A stretch of 64,000 nucleotides of DNA from Paraphoma chrysanthemicola. Lineage: Eukaryota; Ascomycota; Dothideomycetes; Pleosporales; Phaeosphaeriaceae. A program made the translations under genes and the position numbers. The notes beneath the pieces are model-generated. The model made no database searches and was not told the DNA's origin. It saw only the letters and a program-made list of their open reading frames with translations. The stretch is taken from positions 2,418,001 to 2,482,000 of the forward strand of contig JAGMWG010000003.1 of the NCBI GenBank assembly GCA_020744225.1, given 5' to 3'. Shown here in pieces: positions 54,570-64,000 of this stretch (positions are counted from its first letter, which is position 1; the number at the start of each line of letters is the position of its first letter).

Positions 54570-56241
54570 TCATGCCTTGTCACTGGTAATAACGCGGACC
54601 TCCTGGTTATCGCTGCTCTTCTCTGACACAATATGTGTGTTGTCGTGGTTCGCGTCCATCTCTCTTGCCATCTTCGCAGCGACATGCACTGGGTTGCCAC
54701 CTTGCGAAAAGATGTAATCAATGTCTTCGAGGCGGAAGTTGCTCGTCTCGGGGTAGAAGAAGTAGAACGTTGGGACAAACAGCAGGTTGGTGGCCATGAA
54801 GATCAAGTACGCCTTCCACTGCAGTCTGTTGATGATGACGGGAGTGATCATGACAACGGTGAAGTTCCAGAGCCAGTTGGAGCTGATTCCCACGGCGGTA
54901 CCCTTGGTACGGGCCTCAAGCGGCAGGATTTCAGGGACGTAGACCCACGGCACGCAGTTAACGGTCATGCCGAAGATCAGCATATATAGGAAGAAGAAGG
55001 TAACGGAAGCGGAGGCGTAGGCGTGTCCGTTGGCAGAGGTAGCCTGGGAGAGAAGCGCGGAGATCATCAACATGCAGATGCCGAGACCAAAGCAGCCCCA
55101 CATCATGGTCTTGCGGCGGCCCATGCGGTCGAGTGCGAATGAGGGCAGGATAGATCCGAACATGAACATCATGTTGATGCAACCGCCAAGAATCTGCGCC
55201 ATGTGAGGAGTCATGCCGACGTTCTGGACCAGCACCGAGGGAATGTAGTAGACGACGAGGTTGATGCCACCTGCTTGGTTCATAAACTGAACTCCCCAGG
55301 CCAGGAGCACACGGTATCCAGTCTTGACGCCGTCGTTTTTGAATATGGCGAGGAAAGACTTGGACCTGTTGGCCGACTCCTCGAGCTCGATGGCCTGGAT
55401 AATGGCGTTCTTCTCCTGCACAATGTAGACGTCCGTCGGCTCCTTGTCGTACACAGCACAGAGCACTTCCATGGCTTCGGCCTCGCGTCCGTGGTTGTAC
55501 AGCCAGCGGGGAGACTCTGGCAGTGCGAAGACGAGGACAATGACGATGAAAGCGAAGACCATCTGGAAGGCGATTGGAAGGCGCCATGCAACGGCACCTC
55601 CAACAAAGGACATGCCGAAGTCGAACCAGTATGCAATGACGATCCCGACACCGACGAAAAGCACCTCAGCTGAGACCAGACGTCCACGAGTCTTGCGGTC
55701 GCAGAGCTCTGCTTGGTACCTGGTTCGGCGCGATTAGCACAAGTTCTTACAGATTTGGTGGGACAAGGCCCGGACGCAAGCACTTACATGGGGACAGTCG
55801 AAGTCTTGAGGCCAGTTCCGAATCCAGTGACGACACGGCCAATGACCAAGTGGGGAACATTGAAGGCCGTGGTTTGCAGAGTGGCGCCGACCAAAACGAA
55901 CCCCATTGCGAGCCAGATGGTCTTGCGGCGGCCGAGGTACTCGCCCATGAAGAAGTTCACTGATCGAGTATTAGCCCCTGCAGGAATTTTCAAAAAAAAA
56001 ACCACATAGCATCCTGCTCCATGTACTTACAGACGCAACCAGCCAGACAACCCAGGTTGTAGCAGCTGACAATGATGCCCGTCCTGGAGTCGGACGGGTA
56101 TTCAAACTGATTGAGCCAATCTTTGTTCTGTAGGATACCGCCAAACACGCCCTGATCGTAGCCAAAGAGCACAAAGGCAATCAGGCAGCATACTGTGACG
56201 CCAGCCTGGAGCGATTTGCCTCTTCCGAGCCAGGAACGCAT
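54570..56241 (-). CDS. MFS hexose-type sugar transporter
   Basis: Exons 56031-56241, 55788-55959 and 54570-55719 join in phase to 510 residues (donors both GTAAGT; acceptors TCAG and CCAG). The start is ATG 56239-56241. The sugar-porter features are F-G-Y-D-Q-G-V-F-G-G in helix 1, G-E-Y-L-G-R-R-K, R-V-V-T-G-F-G-T-G, F-A-L-P-E-S-P-R-W-L at the end of the first half, D-R-M-G-R-R-K, V-P-W-V-Y-V-P-E-I-L-P, and P-E-T-S in the last loop. Twelve helices are likely. It is divergent from the polyol dehydrogenase gene across 667 bp, so a shared pentose or polyol role is plausible. Intact. Confidence 0.9.
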
Positions 56242-56908
56242 GATTGATGGTCGTTCTGGAAGCTGCGAGGGAGATGTGGGAACGACAGAGAGACGAGGGT
56301 TGTACAACGAGATGGAAGATTCAAAGGCGAGATGCTTGCTCGAGATGCAGCTGCTTCGTTCATATCAAACGGCGAATCGAATAAGTTTATATGTTGGGGC
56401 ATGGGGTCGTAGATGGGTTTGCCCAGGCGTGTGGAGATAATCGTTCTAAAGCGGAAAGCATAGCCTCAGATGCACTTTAACGCACGTGGCGCTGTGGACA
56501 CATGGCGGGGTACGATCCGGGGCAGAACCTGGGGTTTCACATGGATGGCGGCCCCGCACCCCAAGGGCTCGGATTTCTGCATGTGGTAGCGCGCACACGC
56601 TTGCGCGTGCGCTTGACTCGCGCTAGGAAGGGTTTCAGCCGAAGTCAGGCGTCCAGTGGCACGGAAGACTGTATGCAGCAGCGCGTGCGCTTATGCTGGC
56701 GCTTGCGCTTACCACGCGCTTTGTTGAGCTGCAAGGTTGTCTGAGGAGCAGGTGGCTGCTGCCCACAAGTTTCGTGGGTAGAGCTTCGAGACTGCAGACG
56801 ACGAACATTGCTGTGCGTCTCGGGGGTCCCAAGTCAACAATCCATTTGTCTTGCTGGTCTCACCCCTCCCTTGTATCTTCGCAGCATCGCCGCCAAAACT
56901 CTCATATC
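56242..56908. promoter_or_regulatory. Divergent promoter, transporter / polyol dehydrogenase
   Basis: A 667-bp gap between two divergent start codons. The part from about 56828 to 56908 is also present in the mutated copy near 32210-32290, so the duplicated segment included the leader of the dehydrogenase gene. Repeated gcgcttgcgc-type words occur at 56590-56720. Confidence 0.45.
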
Positions 56909-58122
56909 ATGACATCTGCAAGCAGTCTGGCAGCGATGAAAAACCCGTCCCTCGTGGTCACGGCGGATCACAACATCAGAATGGAAGAAGCACCCGTGAA
57001 CGAGCCCGGTGCTGGACAAGTCCTGCTTCACGTTCGGACAACGGGCATCTGCGGATCAGATGTGCACTTCTGGCGCCACGGTCGCATCGGAGATCTTACT
57101 GTAGACGGGGATTGTATTCTAGGCCACGAAGCCTCGGGAGACATTGTCAAGCTGGGCCCCGGCGTCACTGACTTGGTAGTGGGTGAGTACAAGACCCCAC
57201 ACACACACACCGCCAAACATGTTCTGAAACTCGAAATCTGACTCGATTGATAGGCGATCGCGTAGCTGTCGAGCCTGGCGTGCCATGTGGACAATGTTTT
57301 CTCTGCATCCAGGGACGCTACAATCTGTGCGACGACGTTGCTTTCGCCGGCGTGTATCCGCACCACGGCAGCATCCAACGCTTCAAAGTCCATGCCGCGC
57401 GTTTCGTCTACAAGCTGCCAGCCTCAGTAACACATCGGACGTCTGCGCTGCTGGAGCCGCTTTCTGTGGCTATGCACGCCCTGCGCGTCACGCCCATTAA
57501 CGTTGGGACGCCCGTGGCTATCTTCGGCGCGGGCCCGATTGGCCTGCTCACCATGGCGATTGCGCGCGCGTCAGGCGCACATCCGATTGTCATTACGGAT
57601 GTGGATGCGGGGCGGCTCGAGTTTGCAAAGGCCTTTGAGCCGCGCTGTCTGACGCACCGAGTGGACATTAGCAAAACTGCTAGAGAGTCGGCGGATGCGG
57701 TGCAGAAGCTGTTTACCGACGGCGAGGATGCAAAGCAGGAGCATAGAATGCCCGAGCTTGTGCTGGAGTGTACGGGTATTGAGTCGTCGATTGTGACGGC
57801 TGCGTATACGGTTCGCCGTGGCGGAAGGATCAACTTCGTTGGCGTATCGTCTAGGCCGACGGTCAACAATCTTCCATTTATGCATCTTTCGCTTGCCGAG
57901 GTGCAGCTGCGTTTCATTAACAGATATCATGGGACGTGGGGTGCGGGGCTTGCAGCGCTTGAAGGCGGGCTGATCAATACAGCGAAGCTCGACCAGTTGG
58001 TGACGCATGAGTTCAAGCTCGAAAGCGCGGTCGAGGCAATGAAGACGGTAGCTGAAGGACCGGCGAGGGAGGAGAATGTGGTGAAGGTGCAGATCATCGA
58101 TGATGAGCTGGTTCGTGTGTAA
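56909..58122 (+). CDS. L-arabinitol 4-dehydrogenase / sorbitol (xylitol) dehydrogenase-type enzyme
   Basis: Exons 56909-57182 and 57254-58122 (donor GTGAGT, acceptor ATAG) give 380 residues. Zinc and structural residues are visible: C48 in G-I-C-G-S-D, H73-E74 in L-G-H-E-A-S-G, and the structural-zinc Cys at 103, 106, 109 and 117 (C-G-Q-C-F-L-C then N-L-C). The NAD site is G-A-G-P-I-G (183-188) with Asp 207 in I-T-D-V-D-A-G-R, favouring NAD. The enzyme oxidises L-arabinitol, xylitol or sorbitol in the cytosol. The neighbouring sugar transporter and transketolase-like gene fit pentose or polyol catabolism. A RIP-mutated relative lies at 30965-32290. This copy is intact and shows no RIP damage. 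Confidence 0.9.
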
Positions 58123-58473
58123 AATGAAGGAGTGTGTTACTGGGCCTTCAGAGTTGCAAGTTGATGACGAGATCTCGCTCCACCACGACTTGTCGTGCTC
58201 CCATTGCTCGTAGGGAAATCGAAGACACGATGAACCTACATTTCTCCTACACTCATGTTCTCATCGTAAATTAGTGTGGGCAGATATTGACTGGTTTCTC
58301 GAGAGCGTGTAGCTAAAAAAAAGGTGCAAAACTAAAGTGGTTGTTGCTCAAATCCTCATGAAAATGTTTGATTCACACTAAAGACATGCATGGTACTTAT
58401 CAATCGAGGTAAGAAGCGGGTAGAGTCATAGTGAAACGCTTTCTAATACAGCAACTAACCACACGCGCTTGAA
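58123..58473. other. Convergent gap
   Basis: 3' ends of the dehydrogenase (plus) and epoxide hydrolase (minus) meet here. An A-run lies near 58316. Nothing else seen. Confidence 0.4.
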
Positions 58474-59880
58474 TTATTTGACAAGGCGGGTTCCTATCGA
58501 CTTTTGAACAGCCGGAGTGGCGAAAAACTCTCTCATGTCCTTGAGGAACGCATCGGGACGCTCTAGCGTAGAAAAATGTCCACCGCGGTGATACTCCCTC
58601 CAGAAGACAACATTCGCTGCTTGCCCAGCCCAGTCCTGGGGACACTAAATGTCACAGTCAGTAATCGTAGTACAAAAGAGTGCTCGGATGCTTACATGGA
58701 GCTGTTCCTTCGCGTACATGCTCACGCCTGTTGGGACAGCCACGTAGGTTTCGAACGTCTTTTCAGCCTCGCGCTCGCCGCGGCCGAAGGCCTCTCGGTA
58801 GAACCTTAAGCCAGGAGTTGCGCCCTGAATCCAGTGCATCATTACTAGCGTGATAGTGTCTTCGTGGGAAAATGCTTCGCGGCAATCAACCCAGTCGTGG
58901 AATTTCTCCACGAACCAAGCCAGCAGTCCGAGAGGAGAGTCACCCAGCGCGAACCCCAACGTCTGCGGCCGCGTCTTTTGCTGTTCGAGGTAGCCGCTCT
59001 GATCTATCTCGAAGTTCCGTCGTATCTCCAAGGCCTCTTTCTCAAACCGAGAATACAGAACGCTGCTAAGCTTCCAGCGAACATACGCCAGCGGCGCTTT
59101 CCATAGCGTTGGCGGCGGAACAGGGAACATGTTGAGATGTTGCGCGACGACGGAGTCGGGATATTGGATAGCGACAGAGCGTGTGATGAAGGAACCAAAG
59201 TCGCCTCCTTGGGTGGCAAACCACGGATAGCCAAGCACTTCGGTCATGAGGATGTGATAGGCACGGGCGACGGTATCGGGGCCAACACCAGACCTGGCAG
59301 GCTCAGGAGAGAAGCCGAACCCAGGTATGGAAGGGGCCACAAAGTGGAAAGTCTGCGCGTTCTTGTCTTTTGGACTACTAAGCTCTTGGGCCACCTTGGC
59401 GGCCTCGACGAATGAGCCAGGCCAGCCATGAGAGAAGAGCAAAGGAATTGCTGTTTTACTCGAGGATCGCGCGTGGGTGAAATGTAGAACGAGCGGCCCA
59501 TAGCCGGGTACATTCAATTTGACGAGGAAATGGTTGAAGATGCTGTTTAGTTCGTTCTGCAAGAGTCAGCTCTCCTCTTGGCTTTGGGGCTGGAAATTCT
59601 GCAATCTCATGCCCCATTCTGCGGACCTCGTCTTCCAACTTACCTCCTTCTTCTCCCAGTCATAGCAGTTCAGCCAGTACTCGGCCAGTTCGCGCACCAC
59701 CACGACCTTTGCACCTTGCGACCAGTCATCTTCGCCAAAGTCGGTCTGCTCTTCAGGATACCGGGCCAAAGCAAGCTTTTGCTTGGTGACGTCTAGAAGC
59801 TCTCTGTCGACTTTGAGACTGAACGGAACCGGTTTGTTGAACTTGAGGCCTTCGGTATCAATCGGCAAATGGAGCAACAT
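58474..59880 (-). CDS. Epoxide hydrolase (alpha/beta fold, EHN domain)
   Basis: Exons 59644-59880, 58696-59556 and 58474-58644 join in phase to 422 residues (donors GTAAGT and GTAAGC). The last acceptor could also be nine bases further (CCCAG), which would drop three residues. The N-terminal EHN region (P-F-S-L-K-V, L-A-L-A-R-Y-P) is followed by the oxyanion motif H-G-W-P-G-S-F (122-128), nucleophile D198 in G-G-D-F-G-S, the conserved P-S-I-P-G-F-G-F-S, and the catalytic His in R-G-G-H-F-S (about 389). Family members hydrolyse epoxides to diols in detoxification or secondary metabolism. No signal peptide. It sits between two sugar genes with no evident link to them. Confidence 0.9.
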
Positions 59881-60972
59881 CGCGTTCGCAGCCGAATTTC
59901 TGAATTCGCAGACTGACGGTGTGATGTGAACGACAATGAAGGCGAAAGCTCGACACGGGAATCGTGGTCAGCTGCAACAGGCGCACAACGGCCGTACTTA
60001 CAGTGCGCAGAGTACAAGATGCGTCATTCTGGTAGCAGGGTATTAGAGGGGTATGTGCAGCCGCAGCGCAACGCGCTTACGAAAGACAATGCCGACCATC
60101 GCAAATGTTGGTCAAGAAAATCCGGCGGTTGCAGTTGCCAATTTATGATTTTTAACGCACGCGCCCCCATACTCTTTTCGGCGCGCCACCTTTTTGGGGA
60201 TAATTGCCATTCGGCCCGACAATGACCCCGGAATGTGAGGGCCAGTTCGATCTAGCCCCATGCTCCGCTCCTAGAACCAACGCCGGACAACGCGGTCAGC
60301 TCATGCTCTGATCTGTATGCAGAAGCCTTATGGTTTGAATTTGGCATCTCAGACGGGACGAGAGAAAATTACCCAGCCAGATACACCTAGAGTCACGGCC
60401 GGCTGTCAAGCGAGCGAGATAGTCTTTGCGAAGTCGCCTGTTTGCACTTATTCCTCGCGCTTTTTCCACATGGAGCCGATTCATATGAATGTCTAGGCCC
60501 GACTGCTGTGTTCCATATTATCATGCTCTCTGATCTGTTGGCCTGGTAGCTTCCAGATGACAATCGATACAGTAGCAAAACGCAAGAGTCTGGAAGGGAG
60601 GTGTACCGCAACTAAACAGTGTCAAAAGAAGGCAGATGTAGCGAATTTAGTAGGCCGTAAGCATGCTAGCAAGGGGAGGAGGGTGGAAGGTTTGCGAGGG
60701 CGTGTGCAGAGAGGCAATGCAGGCGATGGGGCAAGAATGAACAGAACTTGCACCGGTAAGGTAGTCGTTGTACACGTAGGCGATGGCGAGGATTTGGATT
60801 GAGACTGCTACGTTGGACAACATTTTCCAACTTGTTGTAGCATTAATTTATCGGCATGTATAGGTACACACTTGCTTGTGAAGGACATTGTCGCATTTTG
60901 ATTCTAGCCATGCTCCTCAATCATAACGCCCATGTAGCACTACACATCGCAAAAATACCACTCTTCCAACGC
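59881..60972. other. Intergenic stretch, no gene recognised
   Basis: It carries the epoxide hydrolase promoter on the left and the 3' end of the transketolase-like gene on the right. The small frames on both strands lack motifs. Confidence 0.4.
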
Positions 60973-63300
60973 TTACAGATCAACAAACTCGCCGCGCAGA
61001 AGAGGATCACCGCGCACTTTCTGCAGGTAACCCTCGACTTTACTCACCAAACTCGGGACGTCAAAACCAAAGTACTTGTAAGCAGCCTTGCCAGGCAGAC
61101 TGTGGCCAAAGCGCTTGATGCTAACGGCAGCATCGGCGTATCTCTCCCAGCCATTGGGCGCATACGGCTCAATAACAACAGCGGGAATATTGCGGTGTCT
61201 GCGAAGCGTGTCTCGCTTGTACTCGGTCGACTGAGCCTCGAACAAGCGCTGGCACGGGAAGCTGACGACACGCGCCTTGATGTTCTTCGCCTTGAGCTCT
61301 TTTGCCGCCTCCACGGCATGGCTCAGCTCAGCACCAACACCGAGCAGCGTCACGTCAGCGTCCTCAATCTCCTGGATTATGTACGCGCCTTTGGCGACCA
61401 GGTCCCGCCGCGTTTGCTTCAGCTGAGGTAGCGTGTGTCGTGATGTCGAGATGATGGAGGGCGTGTTCTTCGCCTCAATGGCTGCGATCCATGCGCCTGC
61501 CGTCTCCTCGCTATCCGCTGGTCGGATGTACAACAGGTTGGGCATTGCGCGGTATAGGTTGGCCAGCTCGATAGGCTGATGGGTCGGACCGTCCTCGCCC
61601 ATGCCGATGGAATCGTGTGTTGCTGCGTGGATGACCTGGAGGTGCTGCAGCGCACCCATGCGAACAGCTGGTGCAGCATAGAGGTAGAACATGAAGAAGG
61701 TAGACGTAACAGGTACAAATGTGTTGGGGCCATAAGCTGCGAGGCCGTTAGATATGGCGCACATGGCGTGTTCTCGCACACCGTAATGAATGTACCGGCC
61801 GCTGTAGTTGCCATTGATACCGCATGTCGTTTTGAGATCGGGCTAAGCGTAGTCAATGTACCGTCGTTGCACTCCCCTCTGTGCCACTTACATTTTGAAA
61901 GTCAACCTTGCCCTTCCAGATCATGTTGACTGACGGTGACAGATCAGCTGTTCCGACCACAAAGTTGTTGATCTTCTCTGCGATTGGGTTGAAAACCAGA
62001 CCGGAAGACTTCCTCGTCGCAGTGGCTGCATTGGGAAACGAGGTTGGAACCAGTTCCATCCAATTCTCAGGAAGACGGCCGTCCACTCGTCGTCGGAACT
62101 CTGCGCCTAGCTCTGGGTACATGGTCTCGTAGTCCTGCAGCTTCTTGTTCCACTCTTGCACCAGTGCCTCGCCCCTACCGGGGATGTCTTCGAAGAACTG
62201 GCGCACTTCATCGCTGACAACAAAGTGTTCTTCAGGGTTGAAGTCGTAGAGCTTCTTCATGTTGGCCACGTCACCGGCACCGAATGCTGCACCATGTGCA
62301 ACTGCGTTTCCTGCGACAACGCTGCCGATACCGATGACTGTTCGCACATTGATGAATGTGGGTTTGTCAGTCGCTGCTCGGGCTTTATTCAACGCCTCAA
62401 CGAGGCCCTCGACGTCGAAGCACCCGTCTTCGATGTCAATGACGTCCCAGCCACAAGCCCTCATCTTATTGTTGACGTCCTCGGTATTGGTGAGATCGAC
62501 GCTGCCGTCGCAGGTAACCTGATTGTTATCGTAGATGATGGTAAGGTTGTTCAGCTTGAGGTGGCCTGCAAAGGAGATTGCTTCCAACGCAACACCTTCC
62601 TGTAGACAGGCGTCTCCGATCATACACCATGTGTGATTTGAAACAAGATCAAAGTCCGACTTGTTGTAAATTGCTTGCAGGTTCTTGGTTGCCATTGCTA
62701 GACCGACCGCGTTCGCAACGCCCTGTCCGAGCGGGCCGGTTGTAACCTCGATACCCTCATGCTCGATCTCGGGGTGACCAGGGCACAGCGCATCGATGCG
62801 GTCGGAGTGGTATGACTTTAATTGCTCGAGCGTCATGGCCTTGTAGCCTGTGAGATGCAGGAAGGTGTACTGGAAGAGACATGTGTGGCCTGCGTTGCAT
62901 TAGTCTATACTTCTTGTTTTCAATGCCAAAGGCTAGAAGTCTTACCATTTGACAGAACGAAGCGATCACGATTGAAGTAGTTTGGAGTGTGTGGCGCATA
63001 CCGCATCACGTACTTCCAGAGCGAAACTCCAATAGCCGCCATGCCAATGGCTCCGCTACTCTGTTGTTAGTTCCTCAACTTTCCTCAACAGCTACAAACT
63101 TACCCTGGGTGGCCCCCATTGAACTGCTGACATAGGTCTGCAATCAACAACCTAAAGCTCTTTAACACATGGTCTTGCTCCTTCGACAACCTTTGCACTG
63201 CCGACTTCTCCAACTTCTCTTCTTCCTTTAGCCCCTTAACGACGCTCTTGCCGTACTCGGTTGCGCCGTTTACTTGCGGAGTGTTCTGTTTACTAGGCAT
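60973..63300 (-). CDS. Transketolase / dihydroxyacetone synthase
   Basis: Exons 63104-63300, 62946-63055, 61892-62889 and 60973-61842 join in phase to 724 residues, close to dihydroxyacetone synthases (about 700) and somewhat longer than transketolases. Motifs: N-G-G-H-P-G-G-A-I-G-M-A-A-I-G across the first splice, H-T-C-L-F-Q-Y, T-T-G-P-L-G-Q-G-V-A-N-A-V-G, the thiamine-diphosphate motif from G-D-A-C-L-Q-E-G to I-Y-D-N-N, V-R-E-H-A-M in the pyrimidine domain, and H-D-S-I-G-M-G-E-D-G-P-T-H-Q-P. It transfers a two-carbon unit between sugars, linking pentose and hexose pools. The C-terminus is V-D-L, not a peroxisomal signal, so a cytosolic role is likelier than a methylotrophic one. Intact. 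Confidence 0.9.
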
Positions 63301-64000
63301 GTTTGCAAATGTGTTGAGCTATGGTGAAAAGAAGGGAGGAAGACCTGAAAGAAAGGACAAAAAGGATGTCTTGAAATACTACTGCATCGCTGCGAAAGGA
63401 TATACATAGGTCCTGTTCAAGACCAACGCGCTGCACTATCCCGTCAGGCAATCCGACGCGTTGCGCATAACACCCGCATGATGTCTTTGGTCCCCGCTCA
63501 ACCCCACCACGGCAATGTCTGAAAATGGGAAGCACAAACATCAGCCCTTCGTTCCGGACATTTCCACAACCACTACGCGCCGCGACTTACCATTGTTAGG
63601 TCTGGAACTGGAGGAAGTGGTCCACATGAGCAACTGCGGCGTGCACGGTAACACAATTATCCGAGCTTGGGCTATGCGAAGCGCAACCGGCGCTACCGAT
63701 TGCCAACTTGGAAGATGTCAGCTGCCGAGCACACGCCTTTTGGAATTTTGCGCCACCCGCTGCGCTAGTACTGCACTTTCCTTGTTGGACTGTTACCTGC
63801 GGCTACGGTTGGTAAGCGGCAGAGCCGGCTAATTACCCCTTTTAAGGCAATCCGGCCACGCGGGGCTGGCCCAGAGAACATCTTGACGAATTGGGTGTAT
63901 GTTTGCGCGCCTGGCCAACCTCATGCATCTAATTCTAGGTCGGCTTGGACAGAGCATCGAGGACATAGGCCGTTCTACTCTTGCTGTTGAAATGCACTTC
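63301..64000. other. Upstream region of the transketolase-like gene
   Basis: It contains its promoter at the left. A plus-strand frame at 63515-63832 has no recognised domain. The right edge cuts the window with no gene evident. Confidence 0.4.

Overview
The window comes from a filamentous ascomycete, most likely a Dothideomycete of the Pleosporales type. I infer this from short GT-AG introns (about 50-115 bp), from typical fungal families (Zn2Cys6 regulator, SAT4/PTH11-like membrane proteins, HeLo and NACHT death-pathway genes, MFS sugar transporters, OrsD proteins), and from strong marks of repeat-induced point mutation (RIP): AT-rich tracts and long reading frames broken only by stop codons. 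No RNA gene was recognised. All splice models were built by eye from splice consensus and reading phase.

Layout. 1-11 kb: a membrane-protein gene cut by the left edge, an intact aquaporin (2.7-3.8 kb), a HeLo-domain gene divergent from a broken NACHT NTPase gene (4.5-6.4 kb), and two multi-exon membrane-protein genes that each carry one in-frame stop (7.1-8.5 and 9.7-10.5 kb). 11-15 kb: a RIP-killed OrsD/tyrosine-recombinase gene and a second OrsD fragment. 16.4-16.9 kb: a 68-bp minisatellite. 18.4-19.5 kb: an intact aldo-keto reductase, followed by a decayed leucine-rich-repeat gene. 23.3-29.6 kb: a compact carbohydrate block (MFS sugar transporter, DUF1593 nucleoside-hydrolase-like protein, GH5 glycosidase without a secretion signal). 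30-34 kb: an AT-rich tract that is a RIP-mutated relative of the polyol dehydrogenase gene at 56.9 kb, then another OrsD fragment. 34.6-38.8 kb: a broken and an intact SAT4-like gene plus a small secreted protein. 39.6-43.4 kb: a nest of transposon relics (pogo/Fot1 and a LINE ORF1). 43.8-47.6 kb: an intact sulfite-oxidase-family gene facing a broken MOSC/ferredoxin-reductase fusion, then a GMC oxidoreductase remnant. 48.1-63.3 kb: gene-dense and intact: zinc-type enoyl reductase, Baeyer-Villiger-type monooxygenase divergent from a Zn2Cys6 regulator, MFS sugar transporter, L-arabinitol/sorbitol dehydrogenase, epoxide hydrolase, and transketolase/dihydroxyacetone synthase.

How the genes may work together. 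The 23-30 kb block looks like import of an oligosaccharide followed by cytosolic hydrolysis. The 54.6-63.3 kb block (transporter, polyol dehydrogenase, transketolase-like enzyme) fits uptake and catabolism of a pentose or polyol. The Zn2Cys6 regulator shares a 439-bp divergent promoter with the monooxygenase and may control it. The most interesting items are the HeLo/NACHT pair, where a short HRAM-like peptide may occur on both sides, and the RIP-mutated dehydrogenase copy, which can be aligned to its unmutated relative in the same window.
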